Shown here: positions 28,640 through 36,134 of the stretch, in pieces | How positions within the stretch are numbered: the first letter of the stretch is position 1 | Layout: every line of letters starts with the position of its first letter | NCBI RefSeq assembly: GCF_013385175.1 | Contig: NZ_JABZEO010000006.1 | Location: forward strand, 62,001 to 126,000 | DNA length: 64,000 nucleotides | DNA from: Allochromatium humboldtianum | GTDB lineage: Bacteria; Pseudomonadota; Gammaproteobacteria; Chromatiales; Chromatiaceae | Direction: 5' to 3' | The notes under the pieces: model-generated | What the model was told of the DNA's origin: nothing | What the model saw: only the letters and a program-made list of their open reading frames with translations | The model's database searches: none | Made by a program: the position numbers and the translations under genes

Positions 28640-30268
28640 ATGACTGTAGAACGACTTCTATTGAGTGGCGACGATGCCGTCGCGCTGGCGGCGCTGCACG
28701 CCGGAGTCCGTCTGGGGACGGGATACCCCGGTACACCCTCGACCGAGATCCTGGAGACCTTCGACCAGCTCGGCGGTCACGCGCAGTGGTCGCCGAACGA
28801 AAAGGTTGCGCTCGAGGTCGGCATCGGCAGCGCCTTCGCCGGTGCGCGCACCATCGTCACCATGAAGCACGTCGGGCTGAACGTGGCCGCCGATGCGCTC
28901 TTCACCGCCGCCTATACCGATGTCGCGGGCGGTCTGGTGGTGGTCTCGGCCGACGACCCCGGCATGGCCTCCAGCCAGAACGAGCAGGACAACCGCCACT
29001 ATGCGCGCGCCGCCGCGCTGCCGATGCTGGAGCCGAGCGATTCACAACAGGCCTATGATTTCACCTGGCTGGCGTTCGAGATCTCGGAGCGCTGGAAGAT
29101 CCCGGTCATCCTGCGTCTGACCACGCGCATCTGTCACGCCAAGACCGTGGTGCGTCCGCGCCCGGCGCTCCAGACCCTGCCCGAGCCGAGTTTCAAGCGC
29201 GACGTGCCGGCGCGGGTCATGATCCCGGCCTATGCCAAGCCGGCGCATCTGCGTCTGCGCCAGAAGCTGGCCGAGATCGCGGCCTGGAACGAGGCCGAGG
29301 GGCCGTTCGAGATCCATGAGGGGGACGGCCAGCTCGGCATCATCGCCACCGGCATCGGCGCCATGCACGCTCGCGAGGCCGCGCCAGGAGCCAGTCATCT
29401 GAGCTTCGGTCTGACCTATCCGCTGCCGATCGAGCGCATCCGCGCCTTCGCCGACCGGGTCGAGCGTCTGGTCGTGATCGAGGAAGGCGACCCGGTTCTG
29501 GTCGACGCCCTGCGTGCCGTCGGTCTGCCCGCCGAGGGCAAGCCCGAGATGTACCGCTTCGGCGAACTCAACGTCGAGCGCGTGCGCCGCATCCTGGCCA
29601 ACGACACCAGCCCCGAGGCCGTACCGCCCAAGGGCAAGCCGCCCGAACTCTGCCCCGGCTGCTCGCATCGCGGCGTCTTCGAGACCCTGCGCGATCTCGA
29701 CTGCATCGTCTCCGGCGACATCGGCTGCTATACGCTCGGCGTGCTGCCGCCCTTCTCGGCCATGGACACCTGTGTCTGCATGGGCGCGAGCATCGGCGTC
29801 GGTCTGGGTCTGCGGCATGTGCTGCCCGAGGAGCAGGCGCGGCGCGTGGTCAGCGTCATCGGCGACTCGACCTTCGTGCACTCCGGTCTCACCGGCCTCG
29901 CCGAGATGGTCTACAACCCGCCGCCGACCGGCCATCTGGTGCTGATCCTCGACAATGGCACCACGGCCATGACCGGCCAGCAGGAGCATCCGGGCACCGG
30001 GCGTCTGCTCGACCATTCGGCCACCAATCTGCTCAACTTCGAGGAGACGGCGCGCGCCATGGGCGTGCAGAACGTCCATGTCATCGACACCACCTCGCTC
30101 AAGGACGACTCGCTGCGCGATCTCATCACGAACCTGCTGGCGCGTAACGAGACCTCGCTGATCGTCACCCGTCAGCCCTGCGTGCTCGCCGCGCCCAAGA
30201 TCCGGCTCTACGAGAAGGCCAACGCCGAACAGCAGGCCGCGACCTGCGCGGCGGATCTGGTCGATTGA
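28640..30268 (+). CDS. iorA: indolepyruvate ferredoxin oxidoreductase alpha subunit lacking the ferredoxin domain
   Basis: A protein of 542 residues from ATG 28640. The N-terminal pyrimidine-type domain has GTGYPGTPSTEIL; the C-terminal thiamine diphosphate domain has CPGCSHRG (~338-345) and GDSTFVHSG. It catalyses oxidative decarboxylation of aryl pyruvates to aryl-acetyl-CoA, or the reverse reductive carboxylation. Canonical IorA ends in a two-cluster ferredoxin module with repeated CxxCxxC motifs. Here the protein stops about 30 residues after RQPCVLA, with only one further Cys, so that module is absent. iorB follows 14 bp later. The next genes are two aryl-CoA ligases, consistent with arylacetate metabolism. 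Confidence 0.9.
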   Translation: MTVERLLLSGDDAVALAALHAGVRLGTGYPGTPSTEILETFDQLGGHAQWSPNEKVALEVGIGSAFAGARTIVTMKHVGLNVAADALFTAAYTDVAGGLVVVSADDPGMASSQNEQDNRHYARAAALPMLEPSDSQQAYDFTWLAFEISERWKIPVILRLTTRICHAKTVVRPRPALQTLPEPSFKRDVPARVMIPAYAKPAHLRLRQKLAEIAAWNEAEGPFEIHEGDGQLGIIATGIGAMHAREAAPGASHLSFGLTYPLPIERIRAFADRVERLVVIEEGDPVLVDALRAVGLPAEGKPEMYRFGELNVERVRRILANDTSPEAVPPKGKPPELCPGCSHRGVFETLRDLDCIVSGDIGCYTLGVLPPFSAMDTCVCMGASIGVGLGLRHVLPEEQARRVVSVIGDSTFVHSGLTGLAEMVYNPPPTGHLVLILDNGTTAMTGQQEHPGTGRLLDHSATNLLNFEETARAMGVQNVHVIDTTSLKDDSLRDLITNLLARNETSLIVTRQPCVLAAPKIRLYEKANAEQQAATCAADLVD

Positions 30269-30282
30269 GGAATTAGAGAACG

Positions 30283-30768
30283 ATGAAAGTCAAGAACGTA
30301 GTCATCGCCGGACTCGGCGGTCAGGGCGTGCTCAAGGCGTCCGATATCCTGGCGGACGCGGCCTTTCGCGCCGGCTTCGACGTCAAGAAGAGTGAACTGC
30401 ACGGCATGAGCCAGCGCGGCGGCTCGGTGAGCAGCGACGTGCGCTATGGCGAGGGTCTCCTCAGTCCCATGGTCCCGCCGGGCGAGGCCGATGTGCTGGT
30501 GGTTCTGGAAGAGACTCAGGTCGAGATCAACCGTCCGACGTTGCGGGCGGGGGGGGTGCTGATCGCCCCGGACGTGCTCGCCCCCGAGGCGCTCAAGAAC
30601 AAGAAGAGCCTCAACGTCGCCCTGCTCGGCGCGGCCTCGACCGTGCTCGACATCGCCGACGAGCACTGGATCGCCGCCATGCACGCCAATCTGGCCGAGA
30701 AGCTGCACACGCTCAACGAGCAGGCGTTCGAGATCGGACGCGAGGCGGCACGCGCGCGCGCGGCCTGA
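30283..30768 (+). CDS. iorB: indolepyruvate ferredoxin oxidoreductase beta subunit
   Basis: A protein of 161 residues of the pyruvate/ketoisovalerate oxidoreductase gamma-type catalytic domain. The N-terminal VIAGLGGQGVLKAS is the signature, followed by KSELHGMSQRGGSVSSDVRYG. It is shorter than the usual ~190-200 residues, with little after the core fold. It forms the second half of the enzyme with IorA and is encoded directly behind it. Electron transfer partners are not evident, since neither subunit carries a recognisable ferredoxin cluster motif. Confidence 0.9.
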   Translation: MKVKNVVIAGLGGQGVLKASDILADAAFRAGFDVKKSELHGMSQRGGSVSSDVRYGEGLLSPMVPPGEADVLVVLEETQVEINRPTLRAGGVLIAPDVLAPEALKNKKSLNVALLGAASTVLDIADEHWIAAMHANLAEKLHTLNEQAFEIGREAARARAA

Positions 30769-30779
30769 GCTGAGAGGCC

Positions 30780-30809
30780 GGATGGGCATCGCGTTCGCGC
30801 GGCCCATCC
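30780..30809 (+). other. hairpin between iorB and the first paaK
   Basis: A perfect 8-bp stem, GGATGGGC and GCCCATCC, with an inner CGCG-TT-CGCG hairpin. No T-run follows; it may modulate read-through from iorAB into the ligase genes. Confidence 0.45.
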
Positions 30810-30854
30810 CACGCCTCCCCCTTCTACAACCGACAACGCTTTACCGAGGCCCTC

Positions 30855-32192
30855 ATGCTGAAAGAGCTTTGGAACGACGCCGAGGGCGGCTTCCATCCCG
30901 CGAGCGCCCCCGATTTCCTGCCCCAGACGGCGCTCAAGGAAGTCCAGTTACGCCGGTTGCGTGCCGTGGTCGCGCGCGCCTATGCCAAGGTCCAGCTCTT
31001 TCGCGAGCGTATGGACGAGCGCGGACTGACGCCCGAGTCGATCCAGTCGCTCCAGGACATCCGTCACCTGCCGTTCACGGTCAAGACCGACCTGCGCGAC
31101 ACCTACCCCTTCGGACTCTTCGCCAGCCCCATGAGCGATGTGGTGCGGCTCCATGCCTCATCCGGCACCACCGGCAAGCCGATCGTGGTCGCCTACACGC
31201 GCGAGGACGTCGAGGTCTGGTCCGAGGTCATGGCGCGCACCTTCGCCTCCTGCGGCCTGCATCGCGGCGATATTTTGCAGAACGCTTTCGGCTACGGACT
31301 CTTCACCGGCGGACTGGGCGCGCACTATGGCGGCGAGGCGCTGGGCGCGACCGTGATCCCGATTTCGGGCGGCAACACCGACCGCCAGATCATGCTCATC
31401 CGCGACTTCAACGTCACCTCACTCTGCTGCACCCCGAGCTACTTCACGCACATGGTCGAGCGCGCGCGCGAACTCGGCATCGATCTGCGCGAACTGCCGC
31501 TGCGCGTCGGCATCTTCGGCGCCGAACCCTGGACCGATGGGATGCGTCATCACATCGAGGCCGAGGCGGGCATCAAGGCGTATGACATCTATGGTCTGTC
31601 CGAGATCATCGGCCCCGGCGTGGCCGCCGAATGCTCGGCCCAGGACGGTCTGCACGTCTTCGAGGATCACTTCTATCCCGAGATCATCGATCCCGACACC
31701 GGCGAGCCGCTGCCCGACGGCGAAGAAGGCGAGCTGGTCATCACCACGCTGAGCAAGAAAGCGATGCCGATGATCCGCTATCGCACGCGCGACATCACCT
31801 CGCTCATCACCGAACCCTGTTCCTGCGGACGCACCATCCGCCGCATGCGGCGCATCGGCCGGCGCTCCGACGACATGTTCATCATCCGCGGCGTCAACGT
31901 CTTCCCGTCGCAGGTCGAGGCCGCGCTCATGGCCGTCGAGGGCACGCTGCCGCACTATCAGATCATCCTCACCCGCAAGGGCGGCATGGATCGCATGGCC
32001 GTCGAGGTCGAGGTGACGCCCGAAGTCTTCAGCGACAGCATCCGTGGACTGGAAGACATCCGCGCCCGTCTGGCCCAGTCGATCGAGCGCATCCTCGGCA
32101 TCCGGGTCGAACTGCGTCTGGTCGAACCGCACACCATCGCGCGTAGCGAAGGCAAGGCCAAGCGCGTGATCGATCGGCGCAACGAAGGTTGA
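30855..32192 (+). CDS. paaK: phenylacetate-CoA ligase family protein (copy 1)
   Basis: A protein of 445 residues, the length of PaaK. It has the AMP-binding loop SSGTTGKP at 102-109, then YGLSEIIGPGVAAEC and RTRDIT, and the C-terminal GRSDDM-like stretch (GRRSDDMFIIRGVNVFPSQ). It activates phenylacetate or a related aryl acid with ATP and CoA. It is one of two similar ligases that flank a double-ACT protein and follow iorAB. This arrangement is known near IOR genes in anaerobes and fits salvage or excretion of aromatic amino-acid intermediates. No aerobic paaABCDE genes are present. Confidence 0.92.
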   Translation: MLKELWNDAEGGFHPASAPDFLPQTALKEVQLRRLRAVVARAYAKVQLFRERMDERGLTPESIQSLQDIRHLPFTVKTDLRDTYPFGLFASPMSDVVRLHASSGTTGKPIVVAYTREDVEVWSEVMARTFASCGLHRGDILQNAFGYGLFTGGLGAHYGGEALGATVIPISGGNTDRQIMLIRDFNVTSLCCTPSYFTHMVERARELGIDLRELPLRVGIFGAEPWTDGMRHHIEAEAGIKAYDIYGLSEIIGPGVAAECSAQDGLHVFEDHFYPEIIDPDTGEPLPDGEEGELVITTLSKKAMPMIRYRTRDITSLITEPCSCGRTIRRMRRIGRRSDDMFIIRGVNVFPSQVEAALMAVEGTLPHYQIILTRKGGMDRMAVEVEVTPEVFSDSIRGLEDIRARLAQSIERILGIRVELRLVEPHTIARSEGKAKRVIDRRNEG

Positions 32193-32214
32193 TTTCTCAA
32201 GCGAGCACACGCCT

Positions 32215-32652
32215 ATGAAACTGCAACAACTCTCGCTCTTCCTGGAAAACCGCCCCGGACGGCTTGAAGCCCCGCTGTCGGCCATCGCCGCCGAGGGCAT
32301 CAACATCCTCACCCTGTCGCTGGCCGATACGGCGCAATTCGGCATCCTGCGTCTGATCGTGCGCGACTGGGAGAAGGCCAAGCGCGTGCTGGAACAGGCC
32401 GGCTGGGTGGTGAATCTGACCGAGGTGGTCGCCGTCGACGTGCTCGACCGTCCGGGCGGTCTGGCCGAGGCGCTGCGCATCCTGGAAGACGCCGACCTCA
32501 ACATCGAATACATGTACGCCTTCTCGCTGCGTCGCGGTGACAAGGCCATCCTCATCTTCCGCTTCGAGGATCCGGATCGCGCGATCCAGGTGCTGACTGA
32601 AAAGGGTCTGCACGTGGTCGATGGCGAGGAGTTGATGTCCTTCGTCCCATGA
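32215..32652 (+). CDS. tandem ACT domain protein
   Basis: A protein of 145 residues made of two ACT domains: residues 1-~68 (LSLFLENRPGRLEAPLSAIA) and ~70-145 (VVAVDVLDRPGGLAEALRIL). ACT domains bind amino acids and control enzymes. The gene overlaps the second ligase gene by 4 nt and lies 22 bp after the first, so it is likely an amino-acid-sensing regulator of the aryl-CoA ligases. It has no catalytic motif. Confidence 0.9.
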   Translation: MKLQQLSLFLENRPGRLEAPLSAIAAEGINILTLSLADTAQFGILRLIVRDWEKAKRVLEQAGWVVNLTEVVAVDVLDRPGGLAEALRILEDADLNIEYMYAFSLRRGDKAILIFRFEDPDRAIQVLTEKGLHVVDGEELMSFVP

Positions 32653-33989
32653 TGTCAGTGAATTCAACGATGACGAATCAGGCCCATCCGATGTGGGATC
32701 GGGCCGCTGAAACGATGCCGCGCGCCGAGCGCGAGGCGCTGCAACTCGAACGTCTGCGCGCCCAGGTCGAGCGTGCGCGGCGCGTGCCCTTCTATCGCGA
32801 CATCCTCAATCATCGCGAACTCGGGCCGCACAGCATCCGCTCGCTCGACGACGTGCGGCGTCTGCCCTTCACCACCAAGGACGACATGCGCCGCCAGCAT
32901 CCGCTGGGTCTGCTCGCCGTGCCGCGCAAGGAACTGGCGCGCATCCACGGCTCCTCCGGCACCACCGGCAAGCCGACCTTCGTTGGCTACACCGCCAACG
33001 ATCTCCAAACCTGGTCGGATCTGTGCGCGCGCTTCCTGGTCGCTGGCGGACTGCGGCCCGAGCACACGGCTCAGGTCGCCTTCGGCTACGGGCTTTTCAC
33101 CGGCGGCTTCGGTCTGCACTACGGCATCGAGAAGGTCGGCGCCGCCGTCATCCCGGTGGCCGCCGGCAACACCCGCCGCCAGCTCGAGATCATGCGCGAT
33201 CTCGATCCCGAGGTGCTCATCTGCACCCCGAGCTATGCCCTGACCATCGCCGACACCGCGCGCGAGATGGGGTTGGAGCCGCGTGCCCTGCCGATCCGCA
33301 TCGGACACTTCGGCGGCGAGCCCTGGACCGAGGACATGCGCCGCGAGATCGAGGAGCAGCTCGACATCCAGGCGTTCAACAACTATGGCCTGTCCGAGAT
33401 CATCGGTCCCGGCGTGAGCGGCGAGTGCCAGGCGCGCACCGGGATGCACATCCAGGAGGATCACTTCCTGGTCGAGTGTCTCGACCCCGAGACCCTGGAG
33501 CCGGTACCCGAGGGCGAGCCGGGCGAGCTGGTCATCACCGCGCTCACCCGCGAGGCCATGCCGATGATCCGCTATCGCACGCGCGACATCGCCCGGCTCT
33601 ATCGCGATCCCTGCCCCTGCGGGCGCACGACGATGCGCATGAGCCGGGTCACGGGCCGCACCGACGACATGCTCATCATCCGCGGCGTCAACGTCTTCCC
33701 GTCGCAGATCGAGGAAGCGCTGTTGCGCGTCGAGGGCACCACGCCGCACTATCTGATCGAGGTCAGCCGTCCGGGCACGCTCGACGAGGTCCACGTCAAG
33801 GTCGAGATCCATCCCGAGATCTTCTCCGATCGCATGGACCGGATGCAGGCGTTGTGCGAGCGCATCAGCCGCGAGATCCAGACCGTCGCCGGCATCCGCG
33901 CCCATGTCGATCTGGTCGAGCCGCGCAGCATCGAACGCTTCGTCGGCAAGGCCAAGCGGGTGCTCGACAAGCGTGGCCTCACGGATTGA
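32649..33989 (+). CDS. paaK: phenylacetate-CoA ligase family protein (copy 2)
   Basis: A protein of 446 residues, similar throughout to the ligase encoded at 30855: SSGTTGKP at 102-109, YGLSEIIGPGVSGEC, GRTDDMLIIRGVNVFPSQ. The ATG at 32649 overlaps the stop of the ACT gene (ATGA); a second ATG directly follows. The two ligases diverge enough to suggest distinct substrates (for example phenylacetate versus indoleacetate), which cannot be assigned from sequence. Confidence 0.92.
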   Translation: MMSVNSTMTNQAHPMWDRAAETMPRAEREALQLERLRAQVERARRVPFYRDILNHRELGPHSIRSLDDVRRLPFTTKDDMRRQHPLGLLAVPRKELARIHGSSGTTGKPTFVGYTANDLQTWSDLCARFLVAGGLRPEHTAQVAFGYGLFTGGFGLHYGIEKVGAAVIPVAAGNTRRQLEIMRDLDPEVLICTPSYALTIADTAREMGLEPRALPIRIGHFGGEPWTEDMRREIEEQLDIQAFNNYGLSEIIGPGVSGECQARTGMHIQEDHFLVECLDPETLEPVPEGEPGELVITALTREAMPMIRYRTRDIARLYRDPCPCGRTTMRMSRVTGRTDDMLIIRGVNVFPSQIEEALLRVEGTTPHYLIEVSRPGTLDEVHVKVEIHPEIFSDRMDRMQALCERISREIQTVAGIRAHVDLVEPRSIERFVGKAKRVLDKRGLTD

Positions 33990-34042
33990 ATCGCCCGTCA
34001 CCTGCCAGATCACCAGTCTCCCATCAACCCACAGGAAAACCG

Positions 34043-34840
34043 ATGAAGCATCCCACTCTTCGTTCCGCACGGCTCGTTTCGTTCGCACTCGCGGCCCTAC
34101 TGGCACTCGTGCTGGCCCCCTCCATCGCCCTGGCAGAGGAGGACGGCGTCTTCATCGAAACGGTGAATCGCAGTTCGGGACTGACCGGCGAGGCGCCGAC
34201 CGAGGAAGTCAGCCAAACCTTCGTCGCCCACGGCAAGATGAAGGTCGCGAGCGCCGACCCGAACGGGACCGACATGATCCTCGACCCGGCCACGGGTGAG
34301 ATGACCTTCATGAATCACGGCGTCAAGGAGTTCTACAAGATCAACGCCAAGAGCATGATGGAAGGCCTGTCCAAGCCGGGCATGGATCAGATGCGCGCCA
34401 TGATGGAGCAGACCAAGGTCACGGTCGAAGCGACCGACGAAACGCGCGAGATCAACGGCTGGAACTGCCGCAAGTACCGCGTGGCCAAGACCGGCATGAT
34501 GGAGATCGAGCAGGAGATCTGGGCCACCGAGGACGTGGATCTGGATCTGGACCGCTACACGGATCTGATGAGCCTGTCCGGCCCCGATGGTCTGCTAGGC
34601 GATTCCGAGGCCGGACGCGCGCAACGCGCTGAGATGGAGAAGATCAAGGGCTATCCGATCCTGACCAAGTCCAAGATGCAGCTCATGGGCACCAACATGG
34701 AGAGCGAGACCGAGGTGCGCGTCATCCGTCGCGAGCCGATGGCGGCGAGCCTGTTCGAGGTGCCGGCCGATTACAAGGAACGTGAAATGAATATGCCGGG
34801 TGCCCCGAGTGCGCATGGCGCGCCGGCCGGGCATCCCTGA
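34043..34840 (+). CDS. secreted DUF4412-type protein
   Basis: A protein of 265 residues from ATG 34043, with a purine-rich ACAGGAAAAC directly upstream. It has a signal peptide (hydrophobic core ~12-28, cleavage near IALAEE). The mature protein is Met/Lys/Glu-rich with features of the DUF4412 family: a FVAHGKMKV strand, ATGEMTFMNH, and a later EINGWNCRKYRVAKTG. The only mature Cys is in that motif. The function is unknown; these proteins have a LolA-like beta fold by family knowledge. It sits between the ligase genes and the TRAP operon and may be a separate unit. Confidence 0.75.
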   Translation: MKHPTLRSARLVSFALAALLALVLAPSIALAEEDGVFIETVNRSSGLTGEAPTEEVSQTFVAHGKMKVASADPNGTDMILDPATGEMTFMNHGVKEFYKINAKSMMEGLSKPGMDQMRAMMEQTKVTVEATDETREINGWNCRKYRVAKTGMMEIEQEIWATEDVDLDLDRYTDLMSLSGPDGLLGDSEAGRAQRAEMEKIKGYPILTKSKMQLMGTNMESETEVRVIRREPMAASLFEVPADYKEREMNMPGAPSAHGAPAGHP

Positions 34841-34960
34841 ATCGAAATGGAGTGAGTGCTTTGATTCGTGGCTGATGATCGAGGGAATCGATTCACCTGG
34901 GATCTTCGCCACGGACAACCCGTGATCGTCTTGCGGGAACATGAAGGCTTACAGTTTACT

Positions 34961-34983
34961 GCGAGCCGCCAGCAGAGGCTCGC
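34961..34983 (+). other. leader hairpin before the TRAP operon
   Basis: GCGAGCC and GGCTCGC, a 7-bp perfect stem with a 9-nt loop, 70 bp before the solute-binding protein start. A GAATCGATTC palindrome lies further upstream at 34885-34894. The 213-bp gap holds no gene; the promoter is not clear. Confidence 0.35.
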
Positions 34984-35053
34984 TGCGGCGAGTCCACCTA
35001 CGATTCGCACAGTTTTTCGTGTGAAGCGGTTCATTCACTGTTCGGGATAAAAC

Positions 35054-36028
35054 ATGCAAAAAACACTCAAAACCATCGTCGCCGTCGCTGCGCTGCTCAG
35101 TGCCGGTGCCGCGTTCGCTCAGGACCGTACCGACTGGCCGCGTGATTTGACCATCGGCACCGCCAGTCAGGGCGGCGTGTATTTCGTCTATGGCAATGGT
35201 CTGGCCGGCTTCATCGGCGAAACCTTCGGCATCAACGCCAGCGGCGAAGTCACCGGCGGCCCGGTACAGAATGTCACCCTGGTCCAGATGAAGGAGCACG
35301 CCATCGGCCTAGTGACCATGGGGCCGATGTACGAAGCCTGGACCGGCAAGAGTGAACTGGCCCCTGGGCTGCCGCACACCGATGTGCGCGCACTCTTTCC
35401 GATGTATGAAACACCCTTCCAGTGCGTCGCGATGCGCACCGCCAACATCAGTTCAGTCGGCGATTTGGCCGGCAAGCGCGTCAGTGTCGGCCCGGCCGGC
35501 GGCACGTCGAGCACCTACTGGCCGCGCTTTTTCGAGCACCTCGGACTCACGGCCCGCCTGTCGAACAGCGGCGCCGCCGATGCCGCGGGCCAGATCAAGG
35601 ACGGTTTGATCGATGCCTTCTGTTTTGCGGCGGGCGTGCCGATCGGGGCCTTCTCGCAACTGGCCGCCGAAGCCGACGTGGTGACCTTTGCCTTCAGTGA
35701 CGCCGAGCACGCCAAAATCCTCGAAGCCTTCCCGGAAGTGTCGAACTTCACGATTCCAGCCGGCACCTATTCCTCGCAAACCGAAGATCAGCATTCGGTC
35801 GCCATGTGGAACTTCGCCGTCGCACACAAGGACATGCCGGAGAGCCTGGCCTATGAAGTCACCAAGCTGGTGATGGAAAACAACGATCGTATGGTGCAGA
35901 TCCATGCGAGCGCACGCGCCACCCTGATCGACAATGTCGCGAACAACGGCTTTTTGCCGTTCCATGCCGGTGCTGTGCGCTACTACGAAGAAAAAGGGGT
36001 CAGCCTCCCGCCTGAACTCAAGGACTGA
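35054..36028 (+). CDS. TAXI family TRAP transporter solute-binding protein
   Basis: A protein of 324 residues with a signal peptide ending AAFAQD (~22). It has TAXI-family markers: LTIGTASQGGVYFVYG, the central GKRVSVGPAGGTSSTYW and the repeated GLIDAFCFAAG. It captures a carboxylate-type solute in the periplasm for the fused DctMQ permease encoded next. Glutamate/aromatic-acid-like ligands are known for the family, but none can be assigned here. A hairpin terminator-like structure separates it from the permease gene, which would give the binding protein excess over the permease. Confidence 0.92.
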   Translation: MQKTLKTIVAVAALLSAGAAFAQDRTDWPRDLTIGTASQGGVYFVYGNGLAGFIGETFGINASGEVTGGPVQNVTLVQMKEHAIGLVTMGPMYEAWTGKSELAPGLPHTDVRALFPMYETPFQCVAMRTANISSVGDLAGKRVSVGPAGGTSSTYWPRFFEHLGLTARLSNSGAADAAGQIKDGLIDAFCFAAGVPIGAFSQLAAEADVVTFAFSDAEHAKILEAFPEVSNFTIPAGTYSSQTEDQHSVAMWNFAVAHKDMPESLAYEVTKLVMENNDRMVQIHASARATLIDNVANNGFLPFHAGAVRYYEEKGVSLPPELKD

Positions 36029-36057
36029 ACCGCCCCTCCGACATCCATCATGACGCC

Positions 36058-36095
36058 GGCCAGAGTCGCCGAATCCAGGGCGCTCTGGCCTTTTT
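36058..36095 (+). terminator. intrinsic terminator/attenuator between TRAP binding protein and permease
   Basis: GGCCAGAG (36058-36065) and CTCTGGCC (36083-36090), a perfect 8-bp stem with a 17-nt loop, followed directly by TTTTT. It lies inside an operon, 30 bp after the binding-protein stop, so partial termination is expected. Confidence 0.75.
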
Positions 36096-36134
36096 CGTGA
36101 ACCTTTGAACGTAGCATCGCGAGGGCTGAGCCCA

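Noticed and set aside
33023-34042. Extension of the DUF4412 frame upstream into the second ligase gene
   Set aside because: A signal peptide begins at ATG 34043; the rest is an out-of-frame shadow of the ligase.
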